Origin: Quillaja saponaria
Taxonomy: Eukaryota; Streptophyta; Magnoliopsida; Fabales; Quillajaceae
Length of the DNA stretch: 64,000 bases
Reading direction: 5' to 3'
Assembly (NCBI GenBank): GCA_029379385.1
Contig: CM055612.1
Location: forward strand, 11,098,001-11,162,000
The position numbers were made by a program, and so were the translations under genes. Below the pieces are notes generated by a model that saw nothing but the letters and a program-made list of their open reading frames with translations, was not told the DNA's origin and did no database searches. Positions 13,835-25,210 of this stretch are shown here, in pieces; position 1 is the first letter of the stretch, and the number at the start of each line of letters is the position of its first letter.

Positions 13835-16444
13835 GTCCCATAATGTTCATTCAGTTGGATTTTTGTTAGTCAATTAACTCGTCCTCTCAATTGTTCTGTC
13901 ACTTTCATTGATGATTCCTTTACTATATAGGACCGACGTACGGGACGAACGATTGGCACAGGAGGTGTCACATATTCCTTTACCATACTACCTACATCTT
14001 CAGTGATTTGCACTATAAATGTGTCACCTATTCTCATTCATATTTAATTAGATCATTCTAGTCTATCCAAGCTTCAGAAGATGGTTCCTCATTTGTCATC
14101 TTTAAATTATGAGTCGTATTAGCTTGGCAAGCACACACGTGCTTCATTTCCAAAGCATATTCGTTTTAGAGCAGAGTCTCCATTTCATTATGTTTATACT
14201 AATGTTTGGGATTCTAGTTATGTCAGTTTATCTTTAGGATTTCAGTATTTTTTAACCTTTATTGATGACTATTCTCGTTGCATGTGATTATTTTTAATAA
14301 AAAATCATTATGAGTTATTTTCTATATTCCAACAGTTTTTTGTTGAAATTAAAACATAATTGAATATTTCTCTTTGTATTTTGCGTAGTGATAATGCACG
14401 TGAATACTTTTCTACTTTATTTTAGCACTTTATGACATCTCAAGGTATGCTGCATCAATCATTTTGTTCTCACACCTTTCAACAAAATAGAGTTACTGAG
14501 CACAAAAACAGACATTTAATTGAAATAACTCGCACTCTATTACTTCATGGTCATGTTCCACTTCGATTTTGGGATGATACTGTACTTACTGGATGCTACC
14601 TTATCAATCGCATGCCATCTTCCACATTGCATAAAAAAATTCCACATTCTATCATCTTTCCTAATCATCCCTTATATTCACTTCCACTTCATATCTTTGG
14701 TTGCGTTTGTTTTGTTCATGATCTAACACCTGGGCAGGATAAACTTTCTTCCAAATCAATTAAGTGCATCTTTTTGGGTTATTCTTGCCTTCAAAAAGGG
14801 TATAAGTGTTACTGTTCAGATAAGAATCGTTACTTTACCTCAGCTGATGTCAAATTTTTTGAAGAATCTTCATTCTTTCCCTCGACTATTCCCGAGTCAC
14901 CTCCTATCTCTGAGGTTCTTTCGGTTCTTTATCGTGGACTAAATGAACATGCATCATCTGCACCATTACATGAATCTTCTACCTCATCCGAATATCCTTT
15001 CCAAGTTTACTATCATCGTTCTCGGCCTGATCTTCCAACAGACACTATTGATGTACTTGATGACTCACCTTCTGTACTAACACATTCCCTTGTCTCGGAT
15101 CTTGCTTCGCCACCTATTTTACGAAAAAGTACTTGTTCAACTCGTAATCCTTATCCTATTTATACTTTTTTGAGTTATCATTGTTTATCTTCACCTTATT
15201 ATGCATTTGTATCATCTTTGTCTTTTATTTATCTTCCAAAGTCCACCAGTGATGCTCTTGCTCATCCCGAGTGGCGGCAAGCCATGGTTGATAAAATGAA
15301 GGCTTTATATACTAATGGTACTTGGAAACTGGTCTCTTTACCTTCTAGCAAATTCACTGTTGGATGTAAATGGGTATACACCGTGAAAATTCGTCATGAT
15401 AGTTCTGTTGATTGCTTAAAGGCTAGATTGGTCGCAAAAAGCTACACTCAGGTCTATGGTGTGGATTATTCAAAAACTTTCTCTCTCGTAGCTAAAATTA
15501 CTTCTGTTAGAGCCAAGACCGGAGACGAGAGTAGCATCAAAAGACAGAGCGGCAACTACAACTCCTGGCCTGGCAAACTCCAATCAATTAGTGCCTTGTT
15601 AAAAGACTAGTAGCGGAAAAGATCTCAGCGCTTACTCTTGTTGCAACGGCTATGCCATTAACAGCTTCTACGGGACTAACAGTGCTTATGAACCATCAAC
15701 AGGAGAGATTGGCTTAATATCTCTAGCTACTATTTTTCATTGACCACTCTATCAATTGAACATCAAAAATGCTTTCTTACATAGTGACCTTGATGAAGAA
15801 GTCTTTATGGAATAACCACTTGGTTTTGTTGCTCAAGGGGAGTCCGGTATTGTTTGTATATTGAAAAAGTCTCTATGTGGCTTAAAGCAATCTCTCAAAG
15901 CTTGATTTGGTAGATTCAGTGAAGTTGTTCTTAGTTTTGGCCTTTAAAGATATACTGTTGATCACTCAGTTTTTTATAAACATACATCTAATGTCAGAAT
16001 TCTTTTGATTGTATATGTGAATGATATTGCGATTACAGGTGATGATAACCATGTGATTCAGCAATTGAAATCATTTCTATAGTCTAAGTTTCAAACTAAA
16101 GACTTAGGACAATTAAAATACTTCTTAGGCATTGAGGTTGCGAGATCACAATTGGGGATTTGTCTTTCTCAAATAAAGTATTGTCCAGATGTCTTGAGTG
16201 ATATATGTATCTTAGATTCAAAATCTGTAGACACTCATATGGATCCCAACACTAAACTTGTATCAGATGAGGGGAAGTTACTGACAAATCCTGAGCAATA
16301 CAGATGTCTTGTTGGTAAGCTGAATTATCTCACAGTCACTAGACCAGATATTACTTTTGCAACTAGTATGGTTAGCCAATTTCTTTCTCAGCCTCGAACA
16401 TCTCATTGGAATACTGTTATTCGTATCCTAAGATACCTTAAAAC
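13835..16444 (+). pseudogene. Copia A pol: integrase and reverse transcriptase, degenerate
   Basis: Integrase core: the first catalytic Asp is replaced (YTNVWDSS near 14200, where copia has a D before VW). The second Asp (LRSDNAREYF, near 14385) and the Glu (QNRVTEHKNRHL, near 14475) are present. The integrase C-terminus follows in the long frame 14432-15510. Reverse transcriptase begins at about 15260 (WRQAMVDKMKAL, then KWVYTVK). It is broken by a 202-bp foreign insert, then continues with stops through SLCGLKQS. The polymerase motif reads YVNDI instead of YVDDI. The frame at 16152-16463 continues to RYLKT, where copia B is inserted. Confidence 0.88.
15512..15713. other. Foreign 202-bp insert in the copia A reverse transcriptase
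   Basis: The copia frame is normal up to TSVR and resumes with LISLAT after this stretch. The insert is visibly richer in G+C than its surroundings and begins GCCAA and ends TTGGC, a 5-bp inverted match. Part of it (about 15617-15713) reads open in the sense direction, but I do not recognise the peptide. It could be a captured host or organelle fragment or a very small transposon relic. Confidence 0.6.
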
Positions 16445-18108
16445 TGTTAGTAGTATGCCCTAAAGCCAACGACATATGATGTTGTGGCATATTATTTTAT
16501 GTACAATCTTATTCATATTATTAATAAATATAAGTGACAAATATTATCATGTATAAGAGTTATTAATTAACCATCATGAGCCCAAAGAATTAAAGTAATG
16601 GAAATAAGTATCATGATGAGATCATGCTAATGAGATGTATTTCCTTTAAGCTTAATTCTTAAATGTTCCTAATCATTAGGATCACTAAGTAGGGCATTAG
16701 TGAATCCGGATAGATTAGTACATATCTAGTTGGCTCAAAGAGTTGAGGGTGGCTGATCTCATAGTCACTTGTGTATGAGATACTAAGACAGATATGTAGG
16801 TGCTTATTAAAGAATGAGTTCACTGAACTGACTCAACTGAGAACACCTATATGGAGTTTCTCTACATGCCAATAGGTGGTTCTTATGTTACAATTGAACA
16901 AATAGTCATTTGACTTGAGACATCATAGTTATCTTGTATGTACGTCATTATATTTTGATACTATTTCTGATTCTATTAATGAGTCACCTAAGAAGTAGTA
17001 ATTGGGTATAATCACTTGCATATGGAGTTATGTGAATGTGCAATAAAGGATTTATCATTCTTAATAGAAAAGAGAGAATGTCCTATGTGGTCTATAAAAG
17101 ATTTAACTTAAAGTCTATGGCCATAGCAGGGTGGATATTAGAATATGAGTTTCTAATTTTTCCAATGAAGTTATAATCTTAAGATTAGACAGATATGATT
17201 AAATTTATAGTTTGACATTATTTCCATACCCAAATAGATTTAATCGGGACATTACATGATAAAAGGATTGAATTGCACGGTAACTGTTAATAGAAAGGTT
17301 CAAAAGGTTCATAACCATATTCATACTATTATGGGTAGTCATCATGTGCTGCTAGGCACCAATCTTGACTTGTAGGAAACCTTAATAATTAATTAATTAT
17401 CTATAGATGATTAATTAAAGGGTGAATTAAAAAGAGTTTTAATTTAAATAATTAGAATGAGTTCTAATTTAATTGGACAGGGTCCAATAATAAATATGTA
17501 AAAGTTACATGCCTACTGCCATCAATAGTTTGAACCTAAGGGGTCACACATAAAATGACGATATTCAACTAAGGAGAGTTTTGGGGCAATCATGTAATTA
17601 TTATAGTTTGTTAGGCATTAGATTTAATTATGATTAAATCCTAATGTTAGCATAATCTCTAATGTGTTAGGATTGTCCAATACATATGGAAGTGACTAGT
17701 CTTTATAAAAGATAAGACTTAACAAACTAAAAAGAGACAGAAGAAAAATAATTGTACGTACTGTACAGAGAGCCTAAAAAAATCCATTTGATGGATTTTA
17801 GGCTCATGAGAGTTTCTAAATTACAAGAGAGATTCTGTAACTTATGCTAGCACACAAGGAATCCCTTGGTAACCCCTTTCATCTTCAAGCATGAAGATCC
17901 TTAGTTGGATTCGTTCATGCGGATACACTTAGAGACGGGACAAACTAAAGAATTAAAAGCCTCGGAGATACACAGTTCTCTACTTGTTTAATTGTTAAAC
18001 TATAATTAGGATCTTTCATATAATCATAAGGTGATTTCGGGTTAAAAGAATCAAAATTTTAAATTCCGCTGCGCATATGATTGCCAAATTTTACACTGAT
18101 TCCTAACA
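16445..18108 (+). repeat. Copia B 5' LTR
   Basis: A 1664-bp LTR. It lacks a segment of about 65 bp present near 24977-25042 in the 3' LTR but is otherwise closely similar. A short inverted repeat (AAAATCCATTTGATGGATTTT, around 17779-17800) occurs in both copies near the 3' part and may be a transcription-termination or polyadenylation hairpin (inference). Confidence 0.9.
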
Positions 18109-18109
18109 G

Positions 18110-18121
18110 TGGTATCAGAGC
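18110..18121 (+). promoter_or_regulatory. Copia B primer binding site
   Basis: TGGTATCAGAGC, one base after the LTR end, complementary to initiator-Met tRNA. Confidence 0.88.
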
Positions 18122-18410
18122 CATCCTTATGATTTATGTTAGATCCAATAATTTATTGTTATGGCTTAGGGATTTGATCTCTTTTTATTATTGATTAATT
18201 AATCATAAAAAAATTACGATTATAGAATCTGGAAATTGAAAAGGAATATGTATTCTTGATTTAATTGTTTTTAAATTGTTGAAAATAAATCAAGAAAAGA
18301 GAATATGTATATAATCATGTTACGTAGCTACCATTTTTGATGGTAGTAACGTAAATAGTTAAATAGCTAAAGCCATTTTTTTTTTTATTGAATTAAAAGG
18401 GGTTTGAAAA

Positions 18411-18672
18411 ATAAAATAAATATTATTTCATTTTTATTGTTATTAGGACTACTAATATTCTAATTACGTAAAATAAAGGTTATTTTATTTGAATTTGTAG
18501 AATTCTTTTCAAAGTAAAATAAGTGTTATTTTATTTTAATAAATTTATTATTAGTTGAGTTCTAATTAAAATAAAATAAGTGTTGTTTTATTTTAGTAAC
18601 ACTAGGATTAGTAGAATCCTAATTGAAGTAAAATAATAGTTATTGTATTTCAATGAAACTAGTTGAACACTA
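18411..18672 (+). repeat. Array of short palindromes, AAAATAA/TTATTTT type
   Basis: About five units of 45-60 bp. Each has a palindrome of the form AAAATAA-NNN-TTATTTT, and several are followed by a second, different palindrome (for example AGGATT-AGTAG-AATCCT at about 18604-18620). They lie in the leader between the primer site and the first pol traces. The stems differ between units but remain self-complementary. Confidence 0.6.
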
Positions 18673-18817
18673 ATTTTAAAAACTAGAATTTTATTTGAAT
18701 AATTATTTCTTTGAAATATTTTAATTTGATTAAATTAAGTCTCTTAGAAGTTCAATTCAAATAAATAATGTTTCAAGAATTATAGTATTTGAGTTAATCT
18801 TGTTTTCTTTAAGGAGG

Positions 18818-19191
18818 TTGAATATGATTCAAGTAGCTCTTTTAAAATTTAAGATTAAATTAAATTAGTTTCTGGATAAGGTAGAATTTGATTCTATATA
18901 AATTTCTTGAAACGTTGAATTTGATTCAATCTTGGTTCCTTGAAAATTTGAATATTATTCAATCTTGGTTTCTTGAAAGATTGAGTTAGACTCAATCTTG
19001 ATTTACTTGAAAGAGATTGAATTTAATTCAATTAGCTCTTTTGAAAAATTAATTTTTAATTAAAAAAAATTGAATTGGATTCAATATTAATTTTTATTTA
19101 CTAAAACATAATTGAGTTGGACTCATTCTTAATTTCCTTAGAATTTGAATTGGATTCAAATTAGATTTTATAGAGTTTGAATTAGATTCAA
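18818..19191 (+). repeat. Array of ten 15-bp palindromes TTGAAT-NNN-ATTCAA
   Basis: Ten copies start near 18818, 18882, 18915, 18948, 18981, 19017, 19070, 19112, 19145 and 19177. Steps of 32-36 bp are commonest. The stem varies in a paired way: copies 5 and 8 have GAGT with ACTC where the others have GAAT with ATTC, and copy 2 has TAGAAT with ATTCTA. The three-base centre varies freely. Related palindromes of the TAGGATT/AATCCTA kind continue to about 19475. Confidence 0.7.
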
Positions 19192-20313
19192 ACAAGGATT
19201 TTGAAAAGTTCAAATTTGATTAGGAATCAAACTTATCCTTAACTATTTTGATTGAAATACTATAAAGGTTTTATATTCTAAATTTTAGGAGTTAGGGAGT
19301 TTGTTGGACAAGTCTTAAATTCCTAAATTTTAGGGATGAGATCCATAATCTAATTAGATTTCTAATTGATGATTTAGAATCTAATTAGGACATGAGATTT
19401 CTAATTGGGTTTAGTTTCCTACATGAAATAGGATTGAGAATCCTATAAGACTAATAGGATTAAGAATCCTATATGACTAATGAGATTACGTTATAATTGA
19501 ATTAGATTTTTGAAATCTAAATCAAATAGAATTATTAATTCTAGTAGGAGTACTAAATTAATAGGATACTATTAATCTTTAATAAAAGCCATAACTTGAA
19601 TAAATTATCTATTAAATGTTTTATTGCATACAATGTGATTGAATGAATTACTTCAGGCGATTATGGACTTAAGACCAAATAATTGAGCTATGTGATTGGT
19701 TTATTCAATGTGATTGAATGTATGGTTTTATTTAATAGGATGTATAATTAATTTTTTTATTATTTTGGGAATGTAATCTTAAATGGGGCTTGCATACCTC
19801 ACCTCTCTATTTTCTCTTGATGTAATTTCTATCTTCCTCCTATTGTAACTCCCCTTGATTTGATCAAGGTTTCTTATTCATTATTGTAATGTAGTTAGTT
19901 AGGTTAGTTTACTTAGGATTAGATAGAAATAGATACATGCAAGATAGAAGATGGAGCAGCACAGAGGAAGCAGTAGTGGCCCATTAAAGACTACATGTAA
20001 CTCCCATTAAATGAGAAATTAATTATAACCCTAAGTAATAGACCAATAATACACTTTGATGGCTCAAGTGTATTATGCCCTAGAAAAGTCCATGATCGGC
20101 CCTTAATGTATGTGATGCATGTTTTTGTATTTTTATATATTTGATATATGAATGTACACATGATAGTATATGATGCACGCTTAGATAGATGATACTAAGC
20201 AACTTGACTTAAAACCCTCATTAAAATAATTAATATTAAGTTGTAACGAAAGTCATTACAAGAATGACATTGTAGCCCTCCACCATTATAAATAATATTA
20301 GAAAATAATTTGT

Positions 20314-20628
20314 TTATGCAAATTTGTTGTGTCACACATGGTTTGCATTTTCTAGGTTAATTTGTATTATTTATTGCATAAATGATGCTTATGAGGTATT
20401 TTGATTATATGGCTTTGTTGTGTCACACAAGAGTTGTATACATTGGAATATACTTGTTATGAATGGTAGGATTGACTTAACTAAAAAGTATGTGATTTGT
20501 TGTGTCACACAAGGTTGCATACTTTTTAGGGGCTAAACATGATTAGGAAATTCATATGATGAATTCGATAAAAGTTATCTACCTTTCAAGTACATATGGT
20601 TAGTTGTGTCACACAAGATTGTTATGTA
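20314..20628 (+). repeat. Four hairpins with the common core TTGTTGTGTCACACA
   Basis: The core (TAGTTGTGTCACACA in the last copy) occurs at about 20323, 20414, 20497 and 20601. Each core is flanked by arms that pair with each other but differ between copies: ATGCAAA/TTTGCAT, TATA/TATA, AAAAGTATG/CATACTTTT and TACATA/TATGTA. The core is thus constant and the stems variable. No coding role is apparent. Confidence 0.65.
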
Positions 20629-21539
20629 TAAGTGATGGGATCCTAATCCCCACTAAGAGACCTTTCAACAAGGTCACCCATTTTTCATTTAGAGGGTAAT
20701 GGAAATTGAAAAATTTAGTGGGAGACACCATTTAGATTAAAGACCACGTCTTTATGGTGAATAATAATTGAATAGATGTTAAATTATCTCTTATTGAATA
20801 TGGTAGATCACAGTGACCAAATTTGAACCCATATTTAGAATCAAATATAACAATGTATTGACTAGTCCCTAAATTCATTATTTTGCCAATAAATATGAGA
20901 AGTGTTCTCAAAATGCATCTAAGATAGCTATAAGCTTAAGGAATTATGCTCCTAATAAGTGTTGATAAGAATGCATATGAGGAACAAACTAAGTAGTGGG
21001 AGTATAACATGCAAGCAATGTACTACGTGTTTAACTCTATGTCATAAGGCTTATGAAGGTTACATGACCAAATTGATAAGGCAACTATGACCATGCTTAG
21101 CCTTCAAAAGTTGAATGCAAAGCATAGTTGTAATGCAAAATTTCAAGTCACTTAGTTAAAATCTCAATCTTTTGGTAGGAATACCTATAGCCAATAATGA
21201 AAAGGGATAATACTTCCTTTGTGGTTAAGAAGGTTGTTGGAAGACATGTGAGAAATGACAAGAATCTAAAATAGTGCAAAGACAAACTACACCCCAAAAT
21301 GTGGTAAGTGTTACAACATTGGTTGTAAGATCCTCTATTTTAGTATTACCATTGGAACGTACTAAAATTTATAAGGCTAATTTGAAGTACCAATAAGAAC
21401 ATTATGTCTATTTCTTTTAGAAATTGAATCATGTTCTTTTTATAATAATAAAGAGTTTATTTAATATTGGTGCTTAATTAGTTTTTATAATTTAGAACTA
21501 GATGGTAATGTCTTGTGACATTAAACAACTAAAATGAGA

Positions 21540-21930
21540 ACCTTTGAATTCGTTTGATTGGGATGGTTACCCATACTTAATTACCTCTATCAAAGAATCG
21601 TCTATGTTAAGGTAATTGGTACTTATTAAAGTATCAATATGAAATATTTGAAATGATTCATATTTGAAGTTAAATAGAAACCAATTTAAGTATTAAACTT
21701 CTTAGATAAGATCAAAGAGGGCTACTTAAAACTATGAATTCTTAGATAACTCAGAAGAGAATGTGATTCTCGTTTAGTTAACTTTTCTTAAAGAACGCTA
21801 TAAGTGGTGTGTCTACAAGAGAGATCTTAACATATTAGATATGATACGATGTTAAAAGGTTATAATAATCTTCCAATTGCTTTCTAAAACCACAATTAGC
21901 TTACTTATATAGTTTCATCCAAGTTTATAC
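21540..21930 (+). pseudogene. Copia B integrase trace
   Basis: In shifting frames, short stretches match the spacing of a copia integrase core: YPYLITSI then LIKVS (the usual YFITFIDDFSRYG..YLIK region), NYEFLDN, and a region reading LNILDMIRC where family members have LLDMVRSM. Many stops. This is a weak call resting on the order of the pieces. Confidence 0.45.
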
Positions 21931-22774
21931 ATAAGACTCCATATTCGATATAACACAGGAGAAAAATCTAATCTTAATAGTTAAGATTTCAGGATTTGTA
22001 TACCTGTGTAAAGAGACTTAGCGTATAAAACTTTAAGATGAAGTTTGATATCTTGTTTTGTGAATTATCCTAAAAAGGTTTTGGATATTAATTTTATCTC
22101 ACACCAAGACAAAGTTGTTTGTTTTGAAACATACTATTTTTCTTGAAAAATGATATTTTCTCTAGAAGTAGTAGTGAGAGTAAAATTCTTGAAAGAGATT
22201 CAAGAGTCACAATTTATAAATCAAACTAAAGATATATAAGTAAAATAACATTAAAGTACACAAACTTTTAGTAGTTTTGAAAGATACCAAAGATGAACTT
22301 TGAAAAATTGAGATTTTTCATAGTTAATGACCTTAAGGTAAACCTATAGATGATAAGAATCTTTCAAACTAAAAGAGCTAATGTTTGACATTATTCGGAA
22401 ATTGGTTGTATGTCATAAATTTTAATGGACTTTATTTACTCAAACAAAAGGTATTGTACCTTAATTGACCTGACTAAAAGTATTGCACTTAATGGTTGCA
22501 AAAAGAAAATGGTCTATAGAGTAACGATGAAAAGGTGGAGACCTTTTTTTTAGTAATGTTTTTAGTGAACAATTATAAGCAAAGACAATCGTTGACTTTG
22601 ATATATTGTTTTGTTAATAGTCTATAAAGATTTTACTTGTAAGGGTTACACATTCAAGCTTTGAGACATGAGATGCCTCTAAGGGAAATCATAACTAAAT
22701 ATCTCATTTGAAACAAAGAGAATATTATAGCAACCAAAAAGTTTTACATCTAAGTGGTAATGACCACGTAGTGT

Positions 22775-22950
22775 GTAAACTTCAATGTTTCGTTTTATGA
22801 ATTGAAACAAGTTTTTTCGAAATTGGTTTATCCAATTTGTTATAGATATCAAAGAGTTTGATATACATAAGAATGTGGATAAATCAAGATTGTCAATAAC
22901 ATAGTGGGAGTATTATAAGTATTTCAGTTGAAATACAAGAATAACATACT
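22775..22950 (+). pseudogene. Copia B reverse transcriptase trace
   Basis: Fragments such as IKEFDIHKNVDKS follow a stretch resembling the GLKQASRSW motif, as in the copia reverse transcriptase palm. The catalytic YVDD region is not recognisable. Frames shift repeatedly. Confidence 0.4.
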
Positions 22951-23219
22951 ACATATTAAGAATGTTGTATGAATGTAAAACCAGTTAATAAGTTGTTTGA
23001 TAACAGTTATAACTATTAGATTTGGAATCTATTATGTATAATAAAATGACTAAATTATATATGTGAGTTTACCATTGAAATGGTTAATTGGAATTATAAT
23101 ATAGAAGAGATTATTGTAAATTCCAACACTAAATCTTTATATTTTCTTTCCATGTTTGGATAACCAAGTTCGTTAATGAACTTAGGAAGTTCTTATCATT
23201 AAAACATCTAGTATCATGT

Positions 23220-23455
23220 ACTATGATGACAATGGGGCGATAGCTCAAGCCTTAAAACTTCAGTCTCATAAGAGGTTCAAACATGTGAGATTGTGATTCC
23301 AAATATGATTTAAGAAATCATATATAAAAGAATTTATATGATTTTGCAAAGATTAGGTCAACAAAGAGATTTTAGCAAACTCACTAACGAATTCAAAGCT
23401 AGTAGCTCAATCGGCATCTTGAGAAGATGAGTATTAGATACATGATCGATTGTCT
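23220..23455 (+). pseudogene. Copia B RNase H trace
   Basis: YYDDNGAIAQALKLQSHKRF at about 23220-23280 matches the end of the copia RNase H domain (C-D-N-x-G-A-I-A-Q ... H-x-x-x-K-H-V). It is followed by decayed sequence up to the polypurine tract. The order and strand agree with the element's LTRs. Confidence 0.7.
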
Positions 23456-23473
23456 TTAGTCCAAGTGGGAGAT

Positions 23474-25205
23474 TGTTAGTAGTATGCCCTTAAGCCAATG
23501 ACATATGATGTTGTGGCATATTATTTTATGTACAATCTTATTCATATTATTAATAAATATAAGTGGCAAACATTATCATGTATAAGAGTTATTAATTAAC
23601 CATCATGAGCCCAAAGAATTAAAGTAATGGAAATAAGTATCATGATGAGATCATGCTAATGAGATGTATTTCCTTTAAGCTTAATTCTTAAATGTTCCTA
23701 ATCATAGGATCACTAAGTAGGGCATTAGTGAATCCGGATAAATTAGTACATATCTAGTTGGCTCAAAGAGTTGAGGGTGACTGATCTCATAGTCACTTGT
23801 GTATGAGATACTAAGACATATATGTAGGTGCTCATTAAAGAACGAGTTCACTGAACTGACTCAACTGAGAACACCTATATGGAGTTTCTCTACATGTCAA
23901 TAGGTGGTTCTTATGTCACAATTGTGCAAATAGTCACTTAAGACATCATAGTTATCTTATATGTACGTCATTATATTTTGATACTATTTCTGATTCTATT
24001 AATGAGTCACCTAAGAAGTAGTAATTGTGTATAATCACTTGCATATGGAGGTATGTGAATGTACAATAAAGGATTTATCACTCTTAGTAGAAAAGAGAGA
24101 ATGTCCTATGTGGTTTATAAAAGATTTAACTTAAAGTCTATGGCCATAGTAGGGTGGATATTAGAATATAAGTTTCTAATTTTCCCAATGAAGTTATAAT
24201 CTCAAGATTAGACACATATGATTAAATTTATAGTTTGACATTATTTTCATACCCAAATAGATTTAATCGGGACTTTGCATGATAGAAGGATTGAATTGCA
24301 CGATAACTGTTAACAGAAAGGTTCAAAAGGTTCATAGCCATATTCATACTATTATGGGTAGTCATCATGTGCTGCTAGACACCAATCTTAACTTGTAAGA
24401 AACCCTGATAATTAATTAATTATATTAGATGATTAATTAATTAATCTTAATTAAAGGGTGAATTAAAAAGAGTTTTAATTTAAATAATTAGAATGAGTTC
24501 TAATTTAATTGGACAGGGTCCAATAATAAATAAGTAAAAGTTACATGCCTATCGTCATCAATAGTTTGAACCTAAGGGGTCACACATAAAATGATGATAT
24601 TCAACTAAGGAGGGTTTTGGTGCAATCATGTAATTATTATAATTTGTTAGGCATTAGATTTAATTATTATTAAATCCTAATGTTAGCATAATCTCTAATG
24701 AGTTAGGATTGTCCAATACATAAGGAGGTGGCTAGTCTTTATAAAAGATAAGACTTAACAAACTAAAAAGAGACAGAAGAAAAATAATTGTACGTATTGT
24801 ACAGAGAGCCCAAAAAAATCCATCTGATGGATTTTAGGCTCATGAGAGTTTCTAAATTACAAGAGAGATTCTGTAACTTGTGCTAGCACATAAGGAATCC
24901 CTTGGTAACCCCTTTCATTTTCAAGCACGAAGATCCTTAGTTGGATTCGTTCGTGTGGATACACTTAGAGATGGGACACATGTGTCGTTGTTGTGCTCTT
25001 GATGAATTAACGAATGAGTGAACGCTGATCAGGAATACGACCAAAGAATTAAAAGCCTCGGAGGTGCACAATTCTCTACTTATTTAATTAGTTAAACTGT
25101 AATTAGGATCTTTCATATAATCATAAGGTGATTTCGGGTTAAAGGAATCAAAATTTTAAATTTTGCTGCGCAGATGATTGCCAAATTTTACACTGATTCC
25201 TAACA
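23474..25205 (+). repeat. Copia B 3' LTR
   Basis: A 1732-bp partner of 16445-18108, preceded by AAGTGGGAGAT and ending CCTAACA before the AAAAC duplication. It carries the extra segment of about 65 bp near 24977-25042. Confidence 0.9.
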
Positions 25206-25210
25206 AAAAC

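Larger units (their letters stand above)
16445..25205 (+). mobile_element. Copia B: long-LTR Ty1/copia element, degenerate
   Basis: LTRs of 1664 and 1732 bp (TGTTAGTAGTATGCCCT...CCTAACA), a perfect TGGTATCAGAGC primer site at 18110-18121, a purine tract AAGTGGGAGAT at 23463-23473, and a perfect 5-bp duplication AAAAC at 16440-16444 and 25206-25210. The inner 5.4 kb has faint integrase, reverse transcriptase and RNase H traces in copia order on the plus strand, all stop-ridden. LTR length and pol type recall SIRE/Maximus-like copia elements; that placement is inference. It is nested in copia A just before RNase H. Confidence 0.9.

Noticed and set aside
20314..20628. CRISPR-like array, because of the spaced repeats
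   Set aside because: Only four copies, uneven spacing, eukaryotic retrotransposon context and no cas genes. The flanks pair with the repeat's other side rather than being unrelated spacers.
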